Origin: Luteococcus sanguinis
GTDB taxonomy: Bacteria; Actinomycetota; Actinomycetes; Propionibacteriales; Propionibacteriaceae
Assembly (NCBI RefSeq): GCF_039527675.1
Contig: NZ_BAAAKI010000004.1
Span: forward strand, 124,001-188,000
Direction: 5' to 3'
DNA length: 64,000 nucleotides
A model generated the notes under the pieces. That model was not told the origin of the DNA. It saw only the letters and a program-made list of their open reading frames with translations, and did not search any database. Numbering within the stretch: position 1 is the first letter of the stretch; every line of letters starts with the position of its first letter. Both the position numbers and the translations under genes were made by a program. This document shows, piece after piece, positions 8,762 through 17,167 of this stretch.

Positions 8762-9949
8762 TTACTTTTCCTTGAGCTTGCCGCGGTTGCCGATCCAGCG
8801 GGCAAGCAGGTTCAGCCCCATCACCAGCAGGATCAGGGTTGCGGCAGCGCCCCAGCCACGGTCGGTGCCCGGGTAGTTCTCGGGCAGTGCGGCGGCATTG
8901 GCGATCATGGTGGGCAGGGTCCCCATCGTGTTCCCGAAGGGGTTCCAGTTGGTGTTGCGTGCGTAGTTGAGCAAGATCAGCAGCGGTGCGGTCTCGCCCA
9001 TGACGCGGGCGATGCCGAGCACGATGCCGGTCGCGATACCGCTGAAGGCGGTGGGCGTGACCACGCTGGTGATCGTCTTCCACTTCGGCACACCGAGCGC
9101 GTACGAGGCCTCGCGCAGCGAGTCCGGCACGAGCTTGAGCATCTCCTCGGTCGAGCGCAGCACGGTGGGCAGCATCAGCAGCACCAGGGCCAGCGCCGAG
9201 GCGAAGGTTGAGCGCTCCAGGCCGAGCATGGTGATCAGCACGGCATAGACGAACAGTGCCGCGACGATCGAGGGCACACCGGTGAGGATGTCGACCATGA
9301 ACGAGACGACCTTGGACATCTTCGTGCCCCGGGCGTACTCCACCAGGTAGTAGGCGCCGAGCACACCGAGCGGCACGGCGATGATGGAGGCGATGAAACC
9401 CACCCACAAGGTGCCGACCAGGGCGTGGACCACGCCGCCGCCGGGCTTGTTGTCAGGAGTGGCGCCAGCGTCATGCGTCCACCACTGGAGCGAGGGCTGC
9501 AGGATCTTGCCAGCCTTGTCGCTGCCGGGGATGCCGACGACGGTCTCGGCATTGCGCGCCTTGGGGTCCCGGCTGACGGTGTCGACCGTGGAGGCGATGA
9601 ACTCACCGACGGCGGGGTAGGCCCCGCCGACGACCCAGCGGTTGGACGCACCATTGGTGCCGGCCTCGCAGTCGGCGGCGGCGACGCGCTGGTAGGAGGA
9701 GTAGGTGCGGTCGGGAGCCTTGCCCTCGACGACGCACACCTTGGTGTAGTCGGGCTGCGCGGTGAACATCACCGGCAGGCCCTTGCTGAGGACGGTGAAC
9801 AGGATCCACAGCAGCGGGATGATCGCGATCACGGCGGCGGCCCAGACCATGCCCCGGAAGGTCTGGTCCACCACCCCGCGGCGCCCCTTGGGGCGGCTCA
9901 GGTCGAGACCGCTGGTCTCTGCCCTCTCCGGGCTGACGACGGACGACAT
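8762..9949 (-). CDS. pstA: Phosphate ABC transporter permease PstA
   Basis: Permease of 395 residues, roughly 90-100 longer than usual PstA. TM1 is about 35-56 and the next helix begins near 174; between them lies an extracytoplasmic insertion of about 110 residues with Cys72 and Cys94, possibly disulfide-bonded. The C-terminal two thirds carry the normal core, including the EAA-type loop LREASYALGVPKWKTI. The start is the ATG that overlaps the pstC stop by one base; a GTG directly before it is less likely. Forms the channel with PstC. Confidence 0.92.
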   Translation of the reverse strand: MSSVVSPERAETSGLDLSRPKGRRGVVDQTFRGMVWAAAVIAIIPLLWILFTVLSKGLPVMFTAQPDYTKVCVVEGKAPDRTYSSYQRVAAADCEAGTNGASNRWVVGGAYPAVGEFIASTVDTVSRDPKARNAETVVGIPGSDKAGKILQPSLQWWTHDAGATPDNKPGGGVVHALVGTLWVGFIASIIAVPLGVLGAYYLVEYARGTKMSKVVSFMVDILTGVPSIVAALFVYAVLITMLGLERSTFASALALVLLMLPTVLRSTEEMLKLVPDSLREASYALGVPKWKTITSVVTPTAFSGIATGIVLGIARVMGETAPLLILLNYARNTNWNPFGNTMGTLPTMIANAAALPENYPGTDRGWGAAATLILLVMGLNLLARWIGNRGKLKEK

Positions 9950-11094
9950 CACTTGGCCTTTCCACGGTCGGCGATCATGCGGGCCAGGGCGTTGACCACG
10001 AAGGTCAGGACGAACAGCACCAGGCCAGCAGCGATGTAGGCGCCGGTCTTGGTCGCCGAGTCGAACTCGGCGGCGTTGTTGGCGATCTTGGCGGCGAAGG
10101 TCTGGCCGCCGGCGAAGAGCGAGAAGTCGATCTTGGTGTCATTGGTGGTCGACAGGATCAACATGACGGCGATCGTCTCGCCGAGTGCGCGGCCCAGGCC
10201 CAACATGGAGGCGGCGATCACGCCGGAGCGGCCGTAGGGCAGCACCGCGGTCTTGATCATCTCCCACTTGGTCGAGCCGAGCGCGTAGGCGGCCTCGATG
10301 TGGTCACGCGGGGTCTGGCGGAAGACGTCGCGTGAGATCGAGGTGACGATCGGCAGGATCATGATCGCCAGCACGAGGGAGGCGATGAAGACCGTGCCCG
10401 TGGACGAGAGCCCGCGCGAGAACAGGGGGAACCAGCCCAGGTTGTCCTGGATCCAACCCGTGAAGGGGGCCAGGGCCGGGCCGAGCACGCGAGCGCCCCA
10501 CAGACCGTAGACGACCGAGGGGACCGCAGCCAGCAGGTCGACGAGGAAGCCAACCGTGTTGCCCACTCGCTTGGACGAGTAGTGGGTGATCAGCAGTGCG
10601 ACACCCACGGCGATCGGCACGGCGAGCAGCATCGCGATGATCGAGGAGATCGCCGTGGTCCAGAGCATGCCGGCGATGCCGAACGCGAGGCGGTTGTCAG
10701 CGACCGTCCACTCGTTCGAGGTGAGGAAGTTGACCTCGTTCTTGGCCAGGCTGGGGATCGCCTGCATCAGCAGGAAGATCGCGATGGCAGCGATCATCGC
10801 CACGATCAGGAAGCCAGCGCCGGACGCCAGGCCGCGGAAGACGCGGTCGGGGCCCTTCTTCGGGGCTGGAAGCTGGATGTGACGGGGAGCAGGGGCGGTG
10901 GTGGCGGTGTCTTCTGCGGGGTGCCGTTGGCCGACGGGCGACTCGGTCGCGTCGTGGGTCAGGGTGGCACCCTCGTTCGCAATCGGTGCGCGCAGCGGGT
11001 CAGCGCCGTCCAGTTCGGCCTTGAGGCTGATCCGTGGGTCGGCCGCCACCGGCGAGCTGTCGAGTGGGCGGGTGTCGCCGTCTGAGGTGGGCAT
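9949..11094 (-). CDS. pstC: Phosphate ABC transporter permease PstC
   Basis: Permease of 381 residues with a long cytoplasmic N-terminal tail (about 85 residues, charged and Ala/Pro-rich) before TM1 at about 92-112. The EAA loop is HIEAAYALGSTKWEMI, and LGLGRALGETIAVMLIL is a typical PstC helix. ATG start with GGGAG five bases upstream, preferred over the adjacent TTG. Stop and pstA start overlap as TGATG. A 17-bp hairpin separates it from pstS. Confidence 0.93.
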   Translation of the reverse strand: MPTSDGDTRPLDSSPVAADPRISLKAELDGADPLRAPIANEGATLTHDATESPVGQRHPAEDTATTAPAPRHIQLPAPKKGPDRVFRGLASGAGFLIVAMIAAIAIFLLMQAIPSLAKNEVNFLTSNEWTVADNRLAFGIAGMLWTTAISSIIAMLLAVPIAVGVALLITHYSSKRVGNTVGFLVDLLAAVPSVVYGLWGARVLGPALAPFTGWIQDNLGWFPLFSRGLSSTGTVFIASLVLAIMILPIVTSISRDVFRQTPRDHIEAAYALGSTKWEMIKTAVLPYGRSGVIAASMLGLGRALGETIAVMLILSTTNDTKIDFSLFAGGQTFAAKIANNAAEFDSATKTGAYIAAGLVLFVLTFVVNALARMIADRGKAK

Positions 11095-11110
11095 CAATTC
11101 TCCCTGAGGT

Positions 11111-11150
11111 GGGCTTGGCCCCCTCGCGTTTTGGCGAGAGGGCCAAGCCC
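11111..11150 (-). terminator. Strong hairpin between pstS and pstC
   Basis: 17-bp inverted repeat with one mismatch and a GTTTTG loop. Placed just after pstS and before the pstC ribosome site, it probably terminates most transcripts and lets binding protein exceed the membrane subunits. Confidence 0.8.
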
Positions 11151-11176
11151 GATCTGGATGACTCGTACTGCAGGGG

Positions 11177-12316
11177 TCAGCTGATCGCCTGGACGGCGGT
11201 CTCGACCTTGGTGCGCAGCGACTCGGGCAGCGGGGCGTAACCCAGGTCGGGCAGGGACTCCTGGGTGTCGGTGCTGACCATGTAGGACAGGTAGTCCTTG
11301 AGCAGGGCCGTCTTGTCGGCGTCCAGGCCCTTCGAGCACGCGATCTCGTAGGTGACCAGGATGACCGGGTAGGCGCCAGCGCCGTTGTCGGTGTACTTCA
11401 GCTTCAGGCCGAGGTCGTTGCCGGTGCCGGTGACGGTGGCGCTCTCGACGGCCTTGCCGGCGCTCTCGGCGCTCAGCTCGACCGCACCGTCGCCGTTGTC
11501 GATCTGCGAGACGCCCAGCTGGGAGTCCTTGGCGTACTTCCACTCGACGTAGCCGAAGCCACCCTTGGTGCTGGCGATGCCGTCGGCCACGCCCTGGGAG
11601 CCCTTCTTGCCCTCACCGGCGGTGCCGGCCCACTTCTTCGCCGCCTCCGTCTTCCAGTTGGTGGTGGCAGCGGCGGCCAGGTACTTCTGGATGTTCTCGG
11701 AGGTGCCCGAGTCGTCCGAACGGAAGAAGACCGAGATCTTGTCCGACGGGAGGGTCACACCGGAGTTCAGGTCGGCGATCGCCTTGTCGTTCCAGGTGGT
11801 GATCTTGCCGTTGAAGATCTGGGCGACGACCTCGGGAGTCAGCACGAGGCTGTCGACACCGTCCAGGTTGTAGGCGAAGGCGATCGGGCCGACGACCATC
11901 GGCAGGTTCCAGGCGGCATTGTTCGAGCAGCGGGCCTTGGCCTTGTCGACCTCGATCACACCGTCGCTGTTCGCCTCGCTCTTCAGCGCCGAGTCCGAAC
12001 CGGCGAAGTCGATCTGCTTGTTGTAGAAGTCCTTGATGCCCTGGCCCGATCCGGTGCCTGAGTACTCGATGGTGCCCTTGTTGCCGCACTCGGCGGCGTA
12101 GTCGGAGGTGAGGGTCTCCATGGCGAGCTTCTGGGCGGTGGAACCGCCGCCGACCAGCTTGCCGGTGGGGCAGGCCAGCGCGGCCGCCGCGGCGGTGGCA
12201 GTGGTGCTACCAGCAGCGGAAGTGGTGGAGGTCGAGGACTCGGTGCTACCGCCACAGGCGGTGAAGGTCAGAGTTCCGACCGCAGCGAGGGCGGCGAGCT
12301 TGCCGAAGCGGATCAT
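11177..12316 (-). CDS. pstS: Phosphate-binding lipoprotein PstS
   Basis: Extracytoplasmic phosphate receptor of 379 residues. Signal peptide with lipobox FTAC gives lipidated Cys21, then a Ser/Thr/Ala linker. Phosphate-binding motifs: VGGGSTAQ near 54, YSGTGSGQGIKDF near 84, FAGSDSAL near 104, FFRSDDSGTSEN near 199. The ATG at 12316 is used here; a GTG two codons upstream has better spacing to AAGGAA and may be the real start. Expression is probably phosphate-regulated (see the 12404-12443 boxes). Confidence 0.93.
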   Translation of the reverse strand: MIRFGKLAALAAVGTLTFTACGGSTESSTSTTSAAGSTTATAAAAALACPTGKLVGGGSTAQKLAMETLTSDYAAECGNKGTIEYSGTGSGQGIKDFYNKQIDFAGSDSALKSEANSDGVIEVDKAKARCSNNAAWNLPMVVGPIAFAYNLDGVDSLVLTPEVVAQIFNGKITTWNDKAIADLNSGVTLPSDKISVFFRSDDSGTSENIQKYLAAAATTNWKTEAAKKWAGTAGEGKKGSQGVADGIASTKGGFGYVEWKYAKDSQLGVSQIDNGDGAVELSAESAGKAVESATVTGTGNDLGLKLKYTDNGAGAYPVILVTYEIACSKGLDADKTALLKDYLSYMVSTDTQESLPDLGYAPLPESLRTKVETAVQAIS

Positions 12317-12388
12317 CGTCACGTGGGTTCCTTGTGAGGCTGGTCGCGGTTGGGTACCGCGCGGAGCGGTGTTGCCCCTCGGTGGCAC

Positions 12389-12394
12389 ACGGTA
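12389..12394 (-). promoter_or_regulatory. -10 of the pstS promoter
   Basis: TACCGT on the minus strand; the matching -35 region (about 12412-12417) lies inside the PHO-type repeats. This implies a leader of roughly 60 nt. Confidence 0.45.
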
Positions 12395-12403
12395 GGCAGC
12401 GGA

Positions 12404-12443
12404 CGTGACCGGAATGGACTGCTTGCGTGAACGCACGGTGAAC
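12404..12443 (-). promoter_or_regulatory. PHO-box-like direct repeats before pstS
   Basis: Minus-strand units in an 11-nt phase: GTTCACC (12437-12443), GTTCACG (12426-12432), a degenerate CAGTCCA (12415-12421) and GGTCACG (12404-12410). The GTTCACC core and 11-nt period match Streptomyces PhoP direct-repeat units. Confidence 0.65.
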
Positions 12444-12480
12444 GTTCCGCCCGATTGGCTGTGGTACGGGAAAAACCTAG

Positions 12481-13362
12481 TCAGAAGGCAGATTTGTGTG
12501 TCTCGTGGGCGACCACGCGTCCGTCTGCGGTCACGTGTATGACGAGCGTCTCGGCCGTGAGCATCGCCTTGTCCTGTACGCCGGCCCCGGCGCGCATCGC
12601 AGGCAGCACCGGGCGGTGGCCGCAGACGGCGAGCGCGGTGGCCTGCTCGCCCACCCGTTGGCGCCAGGCTGCGACCAGGGCGACGACCCGGTCCTCGTGG
12701 CCGTCCGCCTCCTCCTCGCTGAGCAGCGCGACCCCGCACAGCGGCAGGTCCAGCTTCTCGCTCGCCGGCTGCAGTGTCTGCAGGCACCGGGTGGAGGTGG
12801 ACGAGAGGAGCTCCTCGACCCCGAAGGCGGCCAGCATCGGGACCAGCCTCTTGGACTGCCGCCGCCCCCGGGTGCTCAACGGGCGCTTCGCGTCCGAACC
12901 GCTCCAGTGGCGTCGCAACATCGCCTTTCCGTGGCGCACGATGAGCAGCGTCCCGGTCGGGGGTGCCGCGAGGGCAGCCGTGACGATTTCACGCTCGTCG
13001 CGGTAGGTCATCTTGCGCCGGGCCTCGTCGACGTCCATCCACCGCACCTTGGAGACCTCGGAGTCCTTGGCGTGCTTGTGGGCGATCACCTGCCGTCCGA
13101 GCCACCAGTGGACGACCTTCTTGTCGCCCTTGACGGAGTACTGGGTGGTGCCAAGCGGCAGCGCCAGCCGGACGACGACGCCGGTCTCCTCCCGGACCTC
13201 GCGCACCGCGGTCGCGGGAAGGTCCTCGTCCCACTCGGGTTTGCCCTTGGGCAGGCTCCAGTCCTTGTACTTGGGACGTCGTACCAGCAGCACCTGCTGT
13301 GTGCCGTTGTGGGTGCGCAGCACCACCGCACCGGCCGCAACCAGTCGGGTCTTGCGTGACAT
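12481..13362 (-). CDS. mutT1: Nudix hydrolase fused to histidine phosphatase (MutT1-type)
   Basis: Fusion of 293 residues like mycobacterial MutT1. The N-terminal Nudix domain has a full box, G40-x5-E46-x7-REV-x-EE-x-G61, for hydrolysing 8-oxo-(d)GTP or related nucleotides. The C-terminal phosphoglycerate-mutase-type domain begins with LIVRHG at 140-145 and has a second catalytic His in VCGHRPVLP. In mycobacteria the C-terminal domain takes products on to (d)GMP; the same is inferred here. Starts three bases after the ppk stop, so it is in an operon with ppk. Confidence 0.9.
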   Translation of the reverse strand: MSRKTRLVAAGAVVLRTHNGTQQVLLVRRPKYKDWSLPKGKPEWDEDLPATAVREVREETGVVVRLALPLGTTQYSVKGDKKVVHWWLGRQVIAHKHAKDSEVSKVRWMDVDEARRKMTYRDEREIVTAALAAPPTGTLLIVRHGKAMLRRHWSGSDAKRPLSTRGRRQSKRLVPMLAAFGVEELLSSTSTRCLQTLQPASEKLDLPLCGVALLSEEEADGHEDRVVALVAAWRQRVGEQATALAVCGHRPVLPAMRAGAGVQDKAMLTAETLVIHVTADGRVVAHETHKSAF

Positions 13363-13365
13363 GGC

Positions 13366-15459
13366 TCAACGACGCCTGGGGCGGGTTCGGGTCTCGATGA
13401 TCTGCTGCTCCTGCAGGTCGACCAGGGGCTGGCCGGACTCATCGGTGGTGTGGGGTGTCCACTCGTCGCCCACCAGCTGCCAGGAGACGGTGGACTCGTC
13501 GAAGGCCACCTCGAACATGCGCTGGACCTCGCTGATGTGGCGCTGGTTGGTGAGGCTGACCAGCACCTCCACGCGGCGGTCGAGGTTGCGGTGCATCAGG
13601 TCGGCCGACCCGATGCCGACGCTGGGGTGGCCGGCGTTGGCGAACCAGAAGATGCGCGAGTGCTCCAGGAAGCGGCCCAGGATCGACCGCACCCGGATGT
13701 TCTCGCTCAGCCCCGGCACTCCCGGGCGCAGGGCGCAAATGCCACGCACCCACACGTCCACCGGGACCCCGGCCTGGCTGGCACGGTACAGCGCGTCGCT
13801 GACCCGCTCGTCCACCAGCGAGTTGACCTTGATCTTGACCCCGGCCGGCAACCCGGCCTGCTTGTTCTTGATCTCATTCTCGATCTGGGAGAGCAGGCCC
13901 GAGCGGATCGAGTGCGGGGCAACCAGCAGGCGGCGGTAGTGAGTCTCCTGCGTCATGCCCGAGAGGTGGTTGAACAGTCGCGCCACGTCGTCGGTGATGA
14001 TCGGGTTGGACGTGAGCAGGCCCATGTCCTCGTACATCCGGGCGGTCTTGGGGTTGTAGTTGCCGGTGCCGATGTGGGCATAGCGACGCAGCCCATCACC
14101 GTCGTCGCGTACCACCAGGCAGAGCTTGCAGTGGGTCTTCAACCCGAGCATGCCGTAGACGACGTGGACGCCGTACTTCTCCAACTTGCGGGCCCAGGCG
14201 ATGTTGTTCTGCTCGTCGAAACGGGCCTTGATCTCGACCACGGCAAGCACCTGCTTGCCGGCCAGGGCCGCCTCGATCAGGGCGTCCACGATGGGGGAGT
14301 CACCGCTGGTGCGGTACAGCGTCTGCTTGATCGCCAGCACCTTCGGGTCGGCTGCGGCCTGCTCGACGAAGCGCTGCACCGAAGTGGCGAACGAGTCATA
14401 GGGGTGGTGCAGCAGCACGTCGCGCTGCTTGAGCGCCGCGAACAGGTCGGCGGGCTGGGCGGTCTCGACCTCGGCCAGGTCGGGGTGGGTCACCGGCAGG
14501 AAGTTCGGGTACTTCAGGTCGTCCCGGTCGACGTCGGCCAGCGAGAACAGGCCGCGCAGGTCCAGCGGGGCGGGGAGGCGGAAGACCTCCTTCGCGCTGA
14601 CGTCCAGCTCGGTCTTCAGCAGCTCGAGCATCTTGTCGTCGATGTCGTCCTGCACCTCGAGGCGCACCGGGGGGCGGCCGACCTTGCGGCGCAACAGCTC
14701 CTTCTCCAGCGCGAACAGCAGGTTCTCGGCGTCATCCTCCTCGACCTCGACGTCCTCGTTGCGAGTCACGCGGAAGGTGGTGTGCTCGATCACCTGCATG
14801 CCGCTGAAGAGCTGGTCCAGATGACGGGCAATGACCTCCTCCAGGGGCAGGAATCGGCCCTCGCCCAACTGGATGAAGCGGTTGAGAAGGGTGGGCACCT
14901 TGACGCGCGCGAACTGCCGGGCGCCGGTGATCGGGTTCTTGAGCAGCACCGCCAGGTTGATCGAGAGCCCGGAGATGTAGGGGAAGGGGTGCGAGGGGTC
15001 CACCGCCAGGGGGGTGAGGACGGGGAAGATGCGCTCGCTGAACAGCGTGCGCATCTTGTCCTTCTCGGCCGCGGTCAGCTCGTCCCAGCGCAGGATCTCG
15101 ATGCCCTCTTCGGCCAGGGCGGGGCGGATCTCGCCCTGGAAGACATTGGACTGCTCCTCGACCAGCTCGTGGGTGCGGGCCAGGATCGAATCCAGCAGGT
15201 CACGCGGCATCTGTCCGGTGACCGAGGGAACCGCGACACCGGCGTCGATGCGGCGCTTGAGGCCGGCCACGCGCACCATGAAGAACTCGTCCAGGTTGGA
15301 CGAGAAGATCGCGAGGAACTTTGCTCGTTCCAGAAGTGGGATGCGCAGGCTGTCCTTGGCCAGGTCGAGCACCCTGTTGTTGAAGGCGAGCCACGACAGC
15401 TCTCGATCGGAGAACCGGTTCGAGGGCAGTTCTGCGACTGAACCAGGGCGGGTGTCCAC
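13366..15459 (-). CDS. ppk1: Polyphosphate kinase 1
   Basis: Enzyme of 697 residues polymerising the ATP gamma-phosphate into polyphosphate. The N-terminal helical domain begins NRFSDRELSWLAFN; the catalytic C-terminal domains contain the autophosphorylated His462 in YAHIGTGNYN and FDEQNNIAWARKLE. The GTG at 15459 is chosen because AGGAG lies seven bases upstream and the family N-terminus starts soon after. Ten bases downstream of mshD. Location between pst genes and mutT1 fits a phosphate-storage role. Confidence 0.94.
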   Translation of the reverse strand: MDTRPGSVAELPSNRFSDRELSWLAFNNRVLDLAKDSLRIPLLERAKFLAIFSSNLDEFFMVRVAGLKRRIDAGVAVPSVTGQMPRDLLDSILARTHELVEEQSNVFQGEIRPALAEEGIEILRWDELTAAEKDKMRTLFSERIFPVLTPLAVDPSHPFPYISGLSINLAVLLKNPITGARQFARVKVPTLLNRFIQLGEGRFLPLEEVIARHLDQLFSGMQVIEHTTFRVTRNEDVEVEEDDAENLLFALEKELLRRKVGRPPVRLEVQDDIDDKMLELLKTELDVSAKEVFRLPAPLDLRGLFSLADVDRDDLKYPNFLPVTHPDLAEVETAQPADLFAALKQRDVLLHHPYDSFATSVQRFVEQAAADPKVLAIKQTLYRTSGDSPIVDALIEAALAGKQVLAVVEIKARFDEQNNIAWARKLEKYGVHVVYGMLGLKTHCKLCLVVRDDGDGLRRYAHIGTGNYNPKTARMYEDMGLLTSNPIITDDVARLFNHLSGMTQETHYRRLLVAPHSIRSGLLSQIENEIKNKQAGLPAGVKIKVNSLVDERVSDALYRASQAGVPVDVWVRGICALRPGVPGLSENIRVRSILGRFLEHSRIFWFANAGHPSVGIGSADLMHRNLDRRVEVLVSLTNQRHISEVQRMFEVAFDESTVSWQLVGDEWTPHTTDESGQPLVDLQEQQIIETRTRPRRR

Positions 15460-15469
15460 GGGTGCTCTC

Positions 15470-16360
15470 CTAGGAGGTATAACTGGCGTCCTTGGTGACG
15501 AGCACAAAACTAGCGGATTCATACATCCGAACGACCCGGGTGCTGGAAGCCTCGACGTACAGGCGCACCCGCCGAACGCCATGCGCCGCCAGATGTGCGA
15601 GACCAGCGTTCAACAGCGCACGTCCGATCCCCCGCCCGGACGCCTCGGGAGCCACCCCGATCACGTATACCTCGCCGATCGGCTCACCGGGGAAGGCCGG
15701 GTCGGAGGTCTCGATCTTTGTCCAGTGGAAACCAAGCATGGCCCCGGTGTCCTCGTCGCGGGCCACGATCAGCCCCTGCGGGTCGAACCACGGCTCCTGG
15801 GTGCGTACCTGGAAGTCGTCCAGGGTCATGTCGCCCTGCTCCGGGTGCTCGGCGAATGCATCCGCGTTGACGTCCACCACGGCCATCGCGTCGGTCGGGA
15901 CGAAGGCACTGAGCTCGACGCCCTCGGGTGTGGGCTCATCGTCGACGGGATGCTCGACAAGGTCCCGTTCCATGATCAACAGTTCGCGGTCGAGGGTGGC
16001 GCCGATCCTGCCCGCGAGAGCCCGCGCGCCGTCTCCGTTGTCGAAGGCCCACCAATTGGGCTCCTTCTCCACCTGCTGGACGGCTTCCGCGAGCGCCGTG
16101 CCGACGCCCTGCCGACGGAATTTCGGCGAGACCACGAGCTGCACCGAGTGGGTGTCGCGATCGGCCTGGGCATAGCCCACCAGTGCACCCTGCTCAAAGG
16201 CCAGCCAGTGCATCACGTGACCGCGGCCCTGGAGCCCGAAGGAGGCCGCCTCGTTGAGCGGGCTCACACCGTCTGCCTGTGTTGACCGGTCGATCAAGGC
16301 GTCGACCGCGTTGCGCTGGTCCGGCGTCAGGGCGCAGGTGCGGATGATGGCGTGCTTCAC
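15470..16360 (-). CDS. mshD: Mycothiol synthase
   Basis: Acetyltransferase of 296 residues carrying out the last step of mycothiol synthesis (acetyl-CoA onto Cys-GlcN-Ins). It has two tandem GNAT domains: acetyl-CoA loops VVSPKFRRQGVGTAL (first half) and GVAPEASGRGIGRALL (second half). The GTG at 16360 is chosen because a TAGCTT element lies seven bases upstream; another GTG two codons earlier is possible. Mycothiol is restricted to actinobacteria, which supports the taxonomic reading. glnR-mshD-pstB proximity is also seen in M. tuberculosis (Rv0818-Rv0820). Confidence 0.9.
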   Translation of the reverse strand: MKHAIIRTCALTPDQRNAVDALIDRSTQADGVSPLNEAASFGLQGRGHVMHWLAFEQGALVGYAQADRDTHSVQLVVSPKFRRQGVGTALAEAVQQVEKEPNWWAFDNGDGARALAGRIGATLDRELLIMERDLVEHPVDDEPTPEGVELSAFVPTDAMAVVDVNADAFAEHPEQGDMTLDDFQVRTQEPWFDPQGLIVARDEDTGAMLGFHWTKIETSDPAFPGEPIGEVYVIGVAPEASGRGIGRALLNAGLAHLAAHGVRRVRLYVEASSTRVVRMYESASFVLVTKDASYTS

Positions 16361-16367
16361 CAGCACC

Positions 16368-16373
16368 AAGCTA
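16368..16373 (-). promoter_or_regulatory. -10 of mshD
   Basis: TAGCTT, seven bases before the GTG at 16360. Confidence 0.45.
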
Positions 16374-16454
16374 CCCTCGCGCGCAGCTTGCGGCGACCCA
16401 TTCAGCTCAGCGGACGGTGCACACCTGCTCACCCGGCCTGTCAGCCTCACCCAC

Positions 16455-16460
16455 TATCGT
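16455..16460 (+). promoter_or_regulatory. -10 of the membrane protein gene at 16467
   Basis: TATCGT, six bases before the GTG; no Shine-Dalgarno is present, so a leaderless start is likely. Divergent from the mshD promoter. Confidence 0.45.
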
Positions 16461-16466
16461 GGAGCC

Positions 16467-17069
16467 GTGGAAGCGCAGCCAACCCAGAACGGTCATCCGC
16501 AGCCCTGCGGCCAGCCGGTCGTGGCCGAGCGCACAGCCGCATTGCTGCGACTGCTGGGCGCTGGCCTGCTGGCCAGTATCTTGTCGCTGCTCTGCTTCCT
16601 GATGACCTCGCGGACACTTCTGCGCGTGGGTGACCAGTCACGCCTGTGGCCCACGGCGGTCAACATCTGCGCGACCGTCGCGGTGCTCGTCTCGCTGTTG
16701 CAGTGGTGGGTGTGGCACCAGGCCCAGCGCGAGTGGCTCGGGGTCAAGGACGTGGCATTGGCCGGGTGGATCGCGCCGTCGCGCGCGACTGCCTGGGTGG
16801 CCGCGGTGGCTGGCATTCTCGGATGCATCGCGGCCGCGCAGCTGGTCCGCACGACGGCACCGGCGGAGCACGCCCATTGGTGGGCCCTGACGGGCGGCAT
16901 CTTTTTGGTACTCGGCGTCGCCTTCGGCTGCCTCCACCCGATCAAGGGCGCCGGCCCCCGTGGCGTGCTGCCCCGGGTCATCAGCCGCAACCTGGACCCG
17001 CGGCGTGCCACCCGGCTGAGCGATGCCGATGCTGACACGCTCGTGCTGAGGCGCGGGCCGACGAGCTGA
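16467..17069 (+). CDS. Four-helix integral membrane protein, unknown function
   Basis: Protein of 200 residues not recognised by family. Hydrophobic segments at about 26-48, 59-78, 101-121 and 130-148 suggest four membrane helices, with a basic C-terminal tail (RRATRLSDADAD). No catalytic motif. The GTG is set by the leaderless -10 six bases upstream. Convergent with the glycan-binding-type protein gene, with a 15-bp tandem array between them. Confidence 0.65.
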   Translation: MEAQPTQNGHPQPCGQPVVAERTAALLRLLGAGLLASILSLLCFLMTSRTLLRVGDQSRLWPTAVNICATVAVLVSLLQWWVWHQAQREWLGVKDVALAGWIAPSRATAWVAAVAGILGCIAAAQLVRTTAPAEHAHWWALTGGIFLVLGVAFGCLHPIKGAGPRGVLPRVISRNLDPRRATRLSDADADTLVLRRGPTS

Positions 17070-17080
17070 TCGCCGGTCAT

Positions 17081-17155
17081 TGCGCGCCCAGTCCCTGACC
17101 GGTGAGTCCCTGACCGACCAGCCACTGAGCGACCAGTCACTGAGCGACCAGTCAC
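17081..17155. repeat. 15-bp tandem repeat, five units
   Basis: Units 17081-17095, 17096-17110, 17111-17125, 17126-17140 and 17141-17155; the last two are identical (TGAGCGACCAGTCAC) and the others degrade progressively. In the gap between convergent genes, 13 bp from the stop codon of the minus-strand gene. Confidence 0.9.
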
Positions 17156-17167
17156 GGTGACCGCATG

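Noticed and set aside
13450..15441. Open frame of 663 codons opposite ppk1
   Set aside because: Mirror frame of a high-GC gene; low-complexity Gly/Val/Asp/Gln composition, no domain, and ppk1 itself is unambiguous.
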